Shown here one piece after another: positions 44,533 through 52,852 of a stretch of DNA of 64,000 nucleotides (position 1 is the stretch's first letter; every line of letters begins with the position of its first letter). Source of the stretch: Chitinophagales bacterium (GTDB lineage: Bacteria > Bacteroidota > Bacteroidia > Chitinophagales > LD1); NCBI GenBank assembly GCA_019638515.1, contig JAHBTS010000003.1, forward strand, positions 124,001 through 188,000, given 5' to 3'. Position numbers and translations under genes: made by a program. The notes under the pieces are model-generated. The model was not told the DNA's origin. It ran no database searches and was given only the letters and a program-made list of their open reading frames with translations.

Positions 44533-46320
44533 TTATTTTCCAAATAATCGAATATCGCGAATAGGTAAGCGATTTTTTAAACGAGTGAGTGTAATAGTTG
44601 CCGAACGGTTATCGGCTTCTTCTTCCTTAGTTTTTGAACCTAGCGTTATAGCCGTTCCTTTCAATCTTTCAAGTGCAATACCGCCTTCCGAAAGTGCTCT
44701 CAGTATTTTGAGTGAGCGCAACAGCTCGGGGCGCATAATGCCTGTTTTCAACAAATCCGGCTTGTATTTTCTAAAAGTTTCTATGGTATCTATAAAAGCC
44801 CATACCGCTTCATCTTTAAATTTATCGAACTCGCCCCTATCTGCCTTTCCATTGATTTGGCATTGCATATCGGGGTTTACTTTTAACCATTGCAATAGGC
44901 GATTTAGCAACTGTGTATTGGCATCGCCTTCCACCTCGCAAATATTTTTACGGTATGTAAATTTTTCATCGCCAATGCTTTCATCTATGGTGGCAAACCA
45001 ACTATTATATTGTTCGTTGGAATAGTGCGTGCTGTCTATTTCTGCAATGGCTGCAAAATTTGCATTGCAAAAATCGGTGTACACATTGCGCAGAAACTGT
45101 GCAGTTTTTATGGATTGCACACTGTCGTTAAGTGTTTCGAAGTACTCGGTAGAGTTAGAAAAAAAGTGCCTTACGCTTTCATTAAAATAGGGTGAAGTGC
45201 CTTTAAAATCTGCATATTCTTTGGCAAATTTTTTCTTGGCTGCTGCTACTGAATTTTCATCTATGTAGCGATGAATTTCTGTAATGCTTTTCCGCAACAA
45301 ATCATATACTTCTTGGTGCCTTCCCTCTGGAGGATATACGGTTATACTAAAAATTCCATAGTAGTTATCTACTTCATAACTTGCCTGAATTTTCCTTACA
45401 CCTGTTTCCTCTTTCAGTTCTTTAAAAATCGGCTGTGTAGTATCGTTCAGCAGGGCATTCAGCAAGAAGGAGTAATAGCTTCCATGCGTGTAGTTTCTAC
45501 CTCCAAAAGATAATGTAGATAGTGTAATTTTAGGTTCACTCGGGCTGGTAAAAAGCGGATGCTGCGTACTATAGATAAGCGGTTTTACACTTCTAATTTT
45601 TGTAAACTCATCGGGATTGAATTCTACTTTTAGCCATGAGTTGAAACTGCGCTCTAACATGGTAAGCAATGAATAGGGTTGATAATTCGACTGAATTAAA
45701 ATGGTGGATGCCACCGGAGAATAATACAGTCTGTAAAATGAATCTACATCTATCACCGTATAATTGGCAGTAGTGGCAGAATCGCCCCATACATTCACCT
45801 TGTCTAAATCGAATTTAAAGAGTTGCTGCTGCATTGTTCGCTTCACAATGTGCTGCTCTCCTGTGTTAAACTCAATACGCTTAGTGTTGGTAGCATCTAT
45901 GGCTGCTCTTACTTCTTCATCCACAAACTTTTGCTTTACCACATGCTGGGCAATAAAATCGAGTAAGCGCTGCAACTCCGAGTGAATAGTTTTAAACCTG
46001 AAAGTAGTTACTTCTACACCTGCTTCGGAACTAAAGCGGATATTTGGATACTTACCCGATTGTAAACTGGTATTTATTTTACCTGCAATTACTTCGTGCA
46101 GCAAGTTTGCCAATCCTCGCTGCTCCTGCCGTTCATAAATAGAACCCGATCTAATGGTTAATGAAACCTCTGCAACAGGCAATTGCGGTGCATACACACA
46201 TACAGAGTTTAAGCCGTTTTGCGATAGCGATATATTGTAGTTTGTTGCAGCAACCATACTTTGAGCCGAAAGTTGAAAGCCTGCAATTACTAAAGTCCAC
46301 CAAACAAGGATTTGCTTCAT
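44533..46320 (-). CDS. M16-family peptidase homologue with lost zinc ligands and OmpA-like C-terminus
   Basis: This 595-residue exported protein has a signal peptide (1-21, ending GFQLSAQ). It then resembles the insulinase/M16 family: an N-terminal M16 domain (about 25-220) and an M16_C domain (about 230-420, TLSTLSFGGRNYTHGSYYSF). The HxxEH zinc site, expected as AHxLEH, here reads ANLLHEV, so both histidines and the glutamate are displaced and catalysis is unlikely. The last 140 residues (about 455-595, LLQWLKVNPDMQCQINGKAD and EEADNRSATITL) look like an OmpA-type peptidoglycan-binding domain with an insert. The start is ATG at 46320. Overall it may be a periplasmic scaffold; that is inference. 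Confidence 0.8.
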   Translation of the reverse strand: MKQILVWWTLVIAGFQLSAQSMVAATNYNISLSQNGLNSVCVYAPQLPVAEVSLTIRSGSIYERQEQRGLANLLHEVIAGKINTSLQSGKYPNIRFSSEAGVEVTTFRFKTIHSELQRLLDFIAQHVVKQKFVDEEVRAAIDATNTKRIEFNTGEQHIVKRTMQQQLFKFDLDKVNVWGDSATTANYTVIDVDSFYRLYYSPVASTILIQSNYQPYSLLTMLERSFNSWLKVEFNPDEFTKIRSVKPLIYSTQHPLFTSPSEPKITLSTLSFGGRNYTHGSYYSFLLNALLNDTTQPIFKELKEETGVRKIQASYEVDNYYGIFSITVYPPEGRHQEVYDLLRKSITEIHRYIDENSVAAAKKKFAKEYADFKGTSPYFNESVRHFFSNSTEYFETLNDSVQSIKTAQFLRNVYTDFCNANFAAIAEIDSTHYSNEQYNSWFATIDESIGDEKFTYRKNICEVEGDANTQLLNRLLQWLKVNPDMQCQINGKADRGEFDKFKDEAVWAFIDTIETFRKYKPDLLKTGIMRPELLRSLKILRALSEGGIALERLKGTAITLGSKTKEEEADNRSATITLTRLKNRLPIRDIRLFGK

Positions 46321-46326
46321 GCCTCG

Positions 46327-46334
46327 CAAACCTA
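46327..46334 (-). promoter_or_regulatory. Candidate -7 element (TAGGTTTG) of the M16-like gene
   Basis: On the minus strand TAGGTTTG matches TAnnTTTG and ends six bases before the ATG at 46320, overlapping the alternative TTG. No -33 TTG is seen at the usual distance. Confidence 0.45.
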
Positions 46335-46421
46335 CACTAAAATAATTTGCCTTAAAATTTCCCTCCTACATTCAATAAAAAATTGCGCTATAAAAAGTAC
46401 AACCTGCCATACCCTACATAC

Positions 46422-46495
46422 TTCGGTTTCCACAAAACTGAATACACATCTACCTTTTCGATAATAAAACTATATTCGGTGTAGTATAAACCGAA
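46422..46495 (+). other. Two small hairpins upstream of a small membrane-protein gene
   Basis: Two stem-loops precede the gene at 46505. One, at 46422-46442, is an 8-bp stem (TTCGGTTT/AAACTGAA, with one G-U pair) and a five-base loop. The other, at 46475-46495, is a 6-bp stem (TTCGGT/ACCGAA) with a nine-base loop. They share the TTCGGT sequence. They could be part of a leader or only chance. Confidence 0.25.
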
Positions 46496-46504
46496 AAAAG
46501 ACAA

Positions 46505-46831
46505 ATGGAACACAGCTTATCATCCAGCGAAATTCTTACACTTTACAAAAAGGGAAAATCCTTTCAGCAGATTCTTCAACAATTGGTAGAATCCGGCATA
46601 GACGAGCAATTGGCAAAAAGCACAGTGGAGCAAGTGCGTAATGGCTATTACGAGCGCCAACGTAAAATTGGACTTCCTCTTTTATTGATTGGCGGCATAT
46701 TATGCATGGCCGGTCTTGCCTGCAATTTTTTCTTTAGTTCCCACGAAACCGCCTTTTATGTAAGCCTTTATGGGTTGGCAGGTTGCGGATCGCTCATTGG
46801 TTTTGCCGGCTTAGTTTATTTATTGGGCTAG
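46505..46831 (+). CDS. Small membrane protein, unknown
   Basis: This 108-residue protein has a charged helical N-terminal half (about 1-55, SSSEILTLYKKGKSFQQIL) and two membrane segments (about 56-74 and 82-106) with LLIGGILCMAGLA. I do not recognise the family. Two hairpins lie just upstream. It precedes lptB by 95 bases on the same strand but the two need not share a transcript. Confidence 0.65.
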   Translation: MEHSLSSSEILTLYKKGKSFQQILQQLVESGIDEQLAKSTVEQVRNGYYERQRKIGLPLLLIGGILCMAGLACNFFFSSHETAFYVSLYGLAGCGSLIGFAGLVYLLG

Positions 46832-46926
46832 CCAAAGTGCTTCACAAAAAGAATTAACACCCGCACCATTTATCGGCAATTTATGACTGCATGTTTTACA
46901 TTCACGCTCACAACCAACTCCGGTAC

Positions 46927-47667
46927 ATGATTGTTTTAAAGGCAGAAAATTTAGTAAAGGCATATAAAGGAAGGCGTGTAGTAAACGAAGTTTGCTTTGA
47001 GGTAAAACAGGGCGAAATTGTGGGTTTACTTGGCCCAAACGGAGCCGGAAAAACCACTTCGTTTTATATGACCGTTGGCTTAATAAAACCCGATAGCGGC
47101 AAAATATTTTTAAGCGAACAAAACATTATCGAAATGCCCATGTACAAAAGAGCCAAAAATGGCGTGGGCTATTTGCCGCAAGAGGCAAGTGTATTTAGAA
47201 ATTTAAGTGTAGAAGACAATATAGCTGCTGTATTGGAAATGACCGAACTTTCTAAATCGCAACAAAAAGAAAAACTAGAAAGTTTACTAGCCGAATTTGG
47301 ATTAAACCGTGTGCGCAAAAGTATGGGCAATGTACTAAGCGGAGGCGAAAGAAGAAGAACAGAAATAGCCCGTGCACTTGCCACTGCGCCCAAGTTTATT
47401 TTGCTCGATGAACCATTTGCCGGTATAGATCCCATTGCCGTAGAAGATATTCAACGCATTGTAGCAAAACTTAAAGAAAAAAACATCGGCATACTTATTA
47501 CCGACCACAACGTACAAGAAACGCTCTCTATTACCGATCGCGCCTATCTTTTGTTTGAAGGCAAAATACTAAAACAAGGCAGTGCCGAAGATTTAGCTTC
47601 AGACGAAATGGTACGCAGAGTATATTTAGGCCAAAACTTTGAACTAAAACGCAAAGTAATTCTGTAA
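46927..47667 (+). CDS. lptB: LPS export ABC transporter ATP-binding protein LptB
   Basis: LptB is the ATPase of LptB2FG, which extracts lipopolysaccharide from the inner membrane. The 246-residue protein has Walker [10 protein letters not shown] near residue 39, the Q-loop, the signature [15 protein letters not shown] near 139, and Walker [11 protein letters not shown]. The [20 protein letters not shown] stretch is diagnostic of LptB. The start is ATG at 46927; an upstream ATG at 46891 would give an unusual extension. The DUF4292 gene starts three bases after its stop, giving an envelope-biogenesis operon. Confidence 0.96.
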   Translation: MIVLKAENLVKAYKGRRVVNEVCFEVKQGEIVGLLGPNGAGKTTSFYMTVGLIKPDSGKIFLSEQNIIEMPMYKRAKNGVGYLPQEASVFRNLSVEDNIAAVLEMTELSKSQQKEKLESLLAEFGLNRVRKSMGNVLSGGERRRTEIARALATAPKFILLDEPFAGIDPIAVEDIQRIVAKLKEKNIGILITDHNVQETLSITDRAYLLFEGKILKQGSAEDLASDEMVRRVYLGQNFELKRKVIL

Positions 47668-47670
47668 AAA

Positions 47671-48486
47671 ATGCGGCTGTCATTCATTTTGCATCAACTG
47701 CTTGCCAAGCAAACACTTAGCGCGTATATAGCGCTACTATTGCTATTTCCAGCTTGTAAAGTAAAAAAAACAGCCACCGAAACTCCATACCCAAGCACTA
47801 CAGAAAATGTAGTTTCGCATGCCGTATTCGATACGCTCTTACAGAAAATAAATGATGGTCAAATAGATTACACCCTACTCTCGCTGCGTTGCAAAACTGT
47901 GTATGACGATGGCAGTAACCGCCAACAGTTCAACACCAACATTCGCATAAAAAAAGACAGTATGGTTTGGGTATCGCTCACCGGAGCTATGGGTATAGAA
48001 GGTGCTCGCCTTGCCATAACCCGCGATTCCTTTTTTTTACTCAATAAACTTAGCAAAGAATACACCGCACGCCCCATTTCTTTTCTAAACGAAGTAGTTC
48101 CGCTCAACACCAACCTGCAAATGCTGCAAAGTCTTTTACTCGCTTCGCCAGTACCCTTACAGCAAGCTACCGAGCGCATATTCCACACCGATTCTTTTGC
48201 CATACTACAGTTGCAAAATGCAGCACTGCGCCAAACCATAACCGTGCTTCAACAAAACTATACAACACGCGAAATTATGTTGGCAGACCAACGAGTAAAG
48301 CAGGATTTACGCCTTACATTTGGCAACTACAGAAACATTGGCGAAAAACTCTTTCCTTTCGAAAGAAATATAAAGGTGAACCGCGGCCCCCAGCAAATGA
48401 ATATAGAAATGGAGGTACAGCGATACACCATAAACGAACCGCTAACGTTTCCTTTTGAAGTAAATGAAAGCTACAAGAAAAATTAG
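47671..48486 (+). CDS. DUF4292 lipoprotein (LolB-like)
   Basis: This 271-residue protein starts with a lipoprotein signal (about residues 13-29, LLLLFPAC, Cys29 as the lipobox cysteine), followed by the DUF4292 domain with QIDYTLLSLRCKTVY and SMVWVSLTGAMGIEGARLAI. The domain is Bacteroidota-specific and resembles LolA/LolB-type lipid-binding folds, so a role in lipoprotein or lipid transport is likely but unproven. Its 3' end overlaps the EnvC-like gene by 23 bases. lptB is three bases upstream. Confidence 0.88.
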   Translation: MRLSFILHQLLAKQTLSAYIALLLLFPACKVKKTATETPYPSTTENVVSHAVFDTLLQKINDGQIDYTLLSLRCKTVYDDGSNRQQFNTNIRIKKDSMVWVSLTGAMGIEGARLAITRDSFFLLNKLSKEYTARPISFLNEVVPLNTNLQMLQSLLLASPVPLQQATERIFHTDSFAILQLQNAALRQTITVLQQNYTTREIMLADQRVKQDLRLTFGNYRNIGEKLFPFERNIKVNRGPQQMNIEMEVQRYTINEPLTFPFEVNESYKKN

Positions 48487-49765
48487 TACTCTACTTGCCC
48501 AACTACAACATGTAGCACACCTTGCATTATTACTTCTCATCCTTGCCCCCACACCTACTTTTGCACAAAACAGCAGCAGCCAAAAACGCAAAGAAGAAAT
48601 GCAGCAGCAAATGAAAAGGCTGCAACAAGAAATAAAAGAAATTGAAGCCATTATTGAATCTACCTCCCAAAAGAAAAAAAGAAGTATAGGTGAACTCGAA
48701 TCGCTCTTGGCAAAAATAAAATCGCGCGAAAAACTCATAAACAACCTACGTTCACAACTCTCCGAAATTAACGGCAACATTAAATCTACGCAACGCGATA
48801 TTACCCAACAAAACCAGCGTGTTGCCGAAATGAAAAGGCAGTATGCCGATATGCTCCGCAAAGCATACAAAAACCTTACCGTACAAAGCGAACTACTTTT
48901 TATAGTTTCTTCTTCTTCTTTTCACGATGCAGTGCAGCGCTATAAAATTCTAAAAAGAGTAGCAGATTTTAGGCGCATACAAGCCAAACAATTGCAAACA
49001 GAAATTGACAACCTAGAAGTAAAAAAGAAAATTTTGGAAAGCGAAAAAAATGAGCAATTACAAGTCTTTTCCGAAGAAAACAAACAACAACAAGAGCTTA
49101 TGCGCGAAAAGCGCGACCAAAGCAATATGGTTGCCAAACTAAGCGACCAAGAAAAAACCCTGCGTAAACAGTTTCAACAAAAACAACAAGCCGTACGCAA
49201 CCTCAACAAACGTATCGAAGCCATTATTGCCGAAGAAATACGCTTGGCTCGAATAAAAGCTAATGAAAAAAGACCACCTTCAACTACCACTACTACCGAT
49301 AAAAAAGACTACGACCCCATTCCACTCACTCCCGAAGAGCAAGCACTCAGCAACGATTTTTCCAGCAATAGAGGCAAACTGCCTTGGCCTGTTTCGCGCG
49401 GGCATATCATTTCTGGATTCGGCAAGCGCGAACACCCAACACTTAAAGGTGTATTTATAGAAAACAACGGAGTAGATATAAAAACAATTGAAGGCAGCGA
49501 AGCCAGGGCAATGTTCAACGGCACTGTAGTAAGCGTATTTTCATTACCTACTACCAACACTTGCATTATTGTAAAACATGGTGAGTATTTTACCGTATAC
49601 TCCAACATTGAAAATGCCAGTGTAAAAACCGGACAAAAAATTAGCACCAAACAATCGCTCGGAAAATTAGTAAGCGACTCCGATGATAACCTTACAAAAG
49701 TGCATGTAGAAATTTGGCGCGGCAAAGAAAAAATAGATCCGGAGATGTGGCTGGCAACTAAATAG
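48464..49765 (+). CDS. EnvC-like murein hydrolase activator with degenerate LytM domain
   Basis: This 433-residue exported protein has a signal peptide (about 1-35, ending TPTFAQ), a long coiled-coil region (about 38-270, rich in K, E, Q and R), and a C-terminal LytM/M23 domain (about 305-433). The zinc ligands are changed: in ENNGVDIK the first histidine is replaced by asparagine, and the terminal HxH reads KVH, so it is probably not an active endopeptidase. This is the EnvC pattern, in which the protein activates N-acetylmuramoyl-L-alanine amidases at division sites. Overlap with DUF4292 suggests a shared envelope operon. Confidence 0.9.
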   Translation: MKATRKISTLLAQLQHVAHLALLLLILAPTPTFAQNSSSQKRKEEMQQQMKRLQQEIKEIEAIIESTSQKKKRSIGELESLLAKIKSREKLINNLRSQLSEINGNIKSTQRDITQQNQRVAEMKRQYADMLRKAYKNLTVQSELLFIVSSSSFHDAVQRYKILKRVADFRRIQAKQLQTEIDNLEVKKKILESEKNEQLQVFSEENKQQQELMREKRDQSNMVAKLSDQEKTLRKQFQQKQQAVRNLNKRIEAIIAEEIRLARIKANEKRPPSTTTTTDKKDYDPIPLTPEEQALSNDFSSNRGKLPWPVSRGHIISGFGKREHPTLKGVFIENNGVDIKTIEGSEARAMFNGTVVSVFSLPTTNTCIIVKHGEYFTVYSNIENASVKTGQKISTKQSLGKLVSDSDDNLTKVHVEIWRGKEKIDPEMWLATK

Positions 49766-49783
49766 AGAACAAAAACAGTTTAT

Positions 49784-50704
49784 ATGAACTGGAAAATAAA
49801 GCTCGTTTTACTCTTTGCCCAATTGCGAAAACCACTGCAAGGTAAAGACCCCAAAAACATTATTGCCATACGCAAAAAAGCCGAGCGTGCCGCTCACCTT
49901 GGCACACTATTTTTCGATAAGAAAATTACCATTACGCAGGTAGAAAACACCCTTGCCAACCAAGTACCCGTTCGGATTTACAAACACGCTTCGCATAACC
50001 GCCAGCGCGTAATAGTATTTTACCACGGAGGCGGCTTTGCTCTCTACGGATTAAATTCCCACGATAATGTTTGCCGAAGGTTGTGCTTAAACACCAATGC
50101 CATAGTAGTATCCGTAGATTATCGCTTAGCCCCCGAATACGTATTTCCCTCCGCACACCAAGATGCTTTTGAAGCATTGCAATGGGTAATAAACAACATA
50201 CAGCAATATGGAGGAAACCCAAAAGATATAGTAGTTGCAGGCGACAGTGCCGGAGGCAACTTAGCCGCATGTATGGCACACCGATGCTTAAAAGATAACA
50301 TACCAATTAAAGCCCAAATTCTTATTTATCCTTGGATAGATGGCAAGCTCCACAACCCTTCTATTAACCGAAATGGAGAAGGCTACATGCTTGAAAAAGA
50401 AACCATGCATTGGTTTCAACAACTGTATGTACCTAAAGAAGAAGAACGCTGCCTCCCCGAAATTTCGCCCTGCTATGAAAAAAATTTTGAAGGGCTGCCC
50501 CCTGCCTTTATTATTACCGCACAATACGACCCTTTACTAGACGATGGCTTCAACTACTACAAACAATTATCTGAAGCTAAGGTGCGTACCAAATACAAAG
50601 AATATCAAGAACTCTTTCATGGCTTCTTTAACCTGCCATGTATGCACCCAAATGCCATGCAATGCTATAATGACATAACACTGTTTTTAGCCGAAATAAA
50701 ATAG
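49784..50704 (+). CDS. Alpha/beta hydrolase of the HSL/GDXG esterase family
   Basis: This 306-residue cytoplasmic alpha/beta hydrolase carries HGGGF at 81-85 (oxyanion hole), the nucleophile Ser155 in GDSAGGNL, the acid near YDPLLDDG and the C-terminal histidine in ELFHGFFN. These define the hormone-sensitive-lipase (GDXG) esterase family, acting on small acyl esters. No signal peptide is seen. It starts 18 bases after the EnvC-like gene and may share its transcript, though its function is unrelated. Confidence 0.93.
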   Translation: MNWKIKLVLLFAQLRKPLQGKDPKNIIAIRKKAERAAHLGTLFFDKKITITQVENTLANQVPVRIYKHASHNRQRVIVFYHGGGFALYGLNSHDNVCRRLCLNTNAIVVSVDYRLAPEYVFPSAHQDAFEALQWVINNIQQYGGNPKDIVVAGDSAGGNLAACMAHRCLKDNIPIKAQILIYPWIDGKLHNPSINRNGEGYMLEKETMHWFQQLYVPKEEERCLPEISPCYEKNFEGLPPAFIITAQYDPLLDDGFNYYKQLSEAKVRTKYKEYQELFHGFFNLPCMHPNAMQCYNDITLFLAEIK

Positions 50705-50736
50705 TGAAACAAGAAAGTGTACTACAGGCAATTACA

Positions 50737-51747
50737 CTACATATCATCTTCCATCAATGCCCACAACTTGTCTTTAAGTTTTTCAATACCCAAGCCTGTT
50801 GCTGCTGAGAAGAAAACAAATTCTGTACTGTCCTTTTTTCCTAACTGCTGCTTAATATCTGCCTCTACCAATTGTAGCAACTCGGCATCGGCCAAATCGC
50901 ATTTTGATATACCCAACAAGCGCTTTTTTGTAAGTAATTCGGGATTGTATTCTTTTAACTCGTTTAATAGAATTTTGTATTGGGCAACTATATTTTGCGA
51001 ATCGAAAGGAACTAAAAACAACAAACATGCATTGCGCTCTATATGCCTTAAAAAGCGAATACCCAAGCCCTTCCCGGCAGAAGCCCCTTCTATAATTCCC
51101 GGAATATCTGCCATTACAAAACTGTACTTTCCACGATAGCTCACCATCCCTAAATTAGGTGCTAACGTAGTAAACGGGTAATCTGCAATTTCGGGTTTGG
51201 CGGCACTCACCACCGAAAGCAATGTAGATTTTCCGGCATTAGGAAAACCCACCAAGCCCACATCTGCCAATAACTTTAGTTCCAAAATTTTCCATTCCTC
51301 CTTTCCGGGTTCGCCCGGTTGGGCATGTGTGGGAGCTTGGTTGGTTGCCGACTTAAAAAAGTTATTGCCCTTGCCGCCTCTGCCGCCACTTACCAAAATA
51401 AATTCCTGCCCATCTTCAGTTATTTCCACAGCCACCTCACCAGTTTCGGCATCCTTGGCAACCGTACCGAGCGGCACTTCCAAAATTTCATCTCCACCAT
51501 TTTTACCGGTGCAAAGCTGTTTTGCGCCATTGGTTCCATCCTCGGCAATTATATGCTTTCTGTATTTTAAATGGAGTAGTGTCCAAAGCTGTTTATTGCC
51601 ACGCAAGATAATATGCCCGCCTCTGCCGCCATCGCCCCCATCGGGACCACCGCGTGCCACAAATTTTTCTCTTCTAAAATGAGAACTTCCTGCACCGCCC
51701 TTTCCGCTGCGGCAACAAATTTTTACATAATCAATAAAGTTCTCCAT
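50737..51747 (-). CDS. obg: GTPase Obg/CgtA
   Basis: Obg is an essential GTPase in 50S ribosome assembly and stringent control. The 336-residue protein has the glycine-rich Obg domain (1-158, with [14 protein letters not shown]), the G domain with G1 [11 protein letters not shown] at 167-177, G3 [10 protein letters not shown] and G4-like ISKCDLAD. It lacks the C-terminal OCT domain of some family members. It is 25 bases after adk on the same strand, a pair common in Bacteroidota. Confidence 0.97.
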   Translation of the reverse strand: MENFIDYVKICCRSGKGGAGSSHFRREKFVARGGPDGGDGGRGGHIILRGNKQLWTLLHLKYRKHIIAEDGTNGAKQLCTGKNGGDEILEVPLGTVAKDAETGEVAVEITEDGQEFILVSGGRGGKGNNFFKSATNQAPTHAQPGEPGKEEWKILELKLLADVGLVGFPNAGKSTLLSVVSAAKPEIADYPFTTLAPNLGMVSYRGKYSFVMADIPGIIEGASAGKGLGIRFLRHIERNACLLFLVPFDSQNIVAQYKILLNELKEYNPELLTKKRLLGISKCDLADAELLQLVEADIKQQLGKKDSTEFVFFSAATGLGIEKLKDKLWALMEDDM

Positions 51748-51772
51748 TGGGAATATTTCAACAGCTTATATA

Positions 51773-52348
51773 CTAAGCGTGCTTGTTTATTTCAGTTTGC
51801 AACAAAGCAAAAATTTCATCTATAGAGCCTTCGCCCGCAATGTTCACCAACTTGCTTTGTGCGGCATAAAAAGTTGCCAAAGGTTCTGTTTTGGTTCTAT
51901 ACTCTACCACACGGTTGCGCACTATCGATTCATTTTGATCGTCTGCTCTGCCGCTGGTTTTACCGCGCTCTAAAATTCTGCGCGTAAGCTCTTCTTCGCT
52001 TACCACCAAAGAAAGTACCACTTTTATTGGAGCCTTGTATTTTTCTAGCAAATCGTCTAAAGCCGAAGCCTGCGCTACCGTGCGCGGGAAGCCATCAAAT
52101 ACAAAACCTTTTGCACCAGTGTTGGCTGCCAATTTAGCTTCTATCATACCAATTACCACACTATCCGGCACCAACTCTCCTTTATCCATAAGCATTTTGG
52201 CTTCTAATCCCAAAGTTGTTTGTGCAGCAATTTCTGCACGCAACATATCTCCGGTAGAGAGGTGTACTAAATTATATTGCTGAATAATGTTTTGAGCTTG
52301 TGTGCCCTTGCCACTTCCCGGAGGGCCAAAAAGAACTATGTTAAGCAT
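51773..52348 (-). CDS. adk: Adenylate kinase
   Basis: Adenylate kinase equilibrates ATP, ADP and AMP. The 191-residue protein has the P-loop GPPGSGKGTQ at 7-16, the AMP site with GDMLRAEI, FDGFPRTVAQA near 83, and the short LID region RILERGKTSGRADDQNE, without the four-cysteine zinc LID. It is the short form usual in Bacteroidota. It heads an adk-obg unit. A TATATTTG element lies 21 bases upstream of the ATG. Confidence 0.98.
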   Translation of the reverse strand: MLNIVLFGPPGSGKGTQAQNIIQQYNLVHLSTGDMLRAEIAAQTTLGLEAKMLMDKGELVPDSVVIGMIEAKLAANTGAKGFVFDGFPRTVAQASALDDLLEKYKAPIKVVLSLVVSEEELTRRILERGKTSGRADDQNESIVRNRVVEYRTKTEPLATFYAAQSKLVNIAGEGSIDEIFALLQTEINKHA

Positions 52349-52368
52349 ATTTATTTAAAAATGAATGG

Positions 52369-52376
52369 CAAATATA
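52369..52376 (-). promoter_or_regulatory. Candidate -7 element (TATATTTG) of adk-obg
   Basis: On the minus strand TATATTTG matches TAnnTTTG perfectly and lies 20 bases before the adk ATG. The surrounding gap (52349-52603) is very AT-rich, which lowers the weight of such a match. Confidence 0.4.
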
Positions 52377-52552
52377 ATCGAATAAATGCAAACTATTTAA
52401 GCTGCTGATTATCACAATTTTAAATACATCAAAATTTAAAAATGTAAAATCTACACTCAAAAAGAAAAAACCAAATATACATATCTAATCTATAGCTATT
52501 GTAAATAGTTTGTAAGTATCACCTGCTTAATAATGGTGATAAGAAATTTGTG

Positions 52553-52560
52553 TAGGTTTG
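52553..52560 (+). promoter_or_regulatory. Candidate -7 element (TAGGTTTG) of the small membrane gene
   Basis: The bases TAGGTTTG match TAnnTTTG perfectly and lie about 43 bases upstream of the ATG at 52604. No -33 TTG is found at the usual distance. Confidence 0.4.
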
Positions 52561-52603
52561 TTGCAAGAATTGCCCCAGCGGAGTGTAAACCAAAAATACT
52601 GCA

Positions 52604-52819
52604 ATGAAAATTTTACAACTATTTGAAAAAGCATGGATTACAGCCTTTATAGCGGCTTTTATAGTTACCATATACAACTTTATCACCTTACAAACTTTCG
52701 ACCACAGGGTTTATTTTCCTTTCTTTTGCGGCTTATTCTGCATTCTTATTTGGATGAATATTCGCGGGCAACGGAAATTTTACGATAAAATGCACAATGA
52801 GAAAAATCAGACTTCCTAA
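52604..52819 (+). CDS. Small membrane protein, unknown
   Basis: This 71-residue protein has two membrane segments (about 11-30 and 37-54) separated by a short loop, then a charged tail ending KNQTS. I do not recognise it. A TAnnTTTG element upstream and close linkage to the polyprenyl synthase gene (33 bases) support a real gene. Confidence 0.6.
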   Translation: MKILQLFEKAWITAFIAAFIVTIYNFITLQTFDHRVYFPFFCGLFCILIWMNIRGQRKFYDKMHNEKNQTS

Positions 52820-52852
52820 CCTGAACTGTTTTGCATATTCGCACCGCTAACC

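Noticed and set aside
50716..50738. Weak inverted repeat AGTGTA/TACACT between the esterase and obg genes
   Set aside because: The 6-bp stem with an 11-base loop and no flanking T run is too weak to call a terminator.
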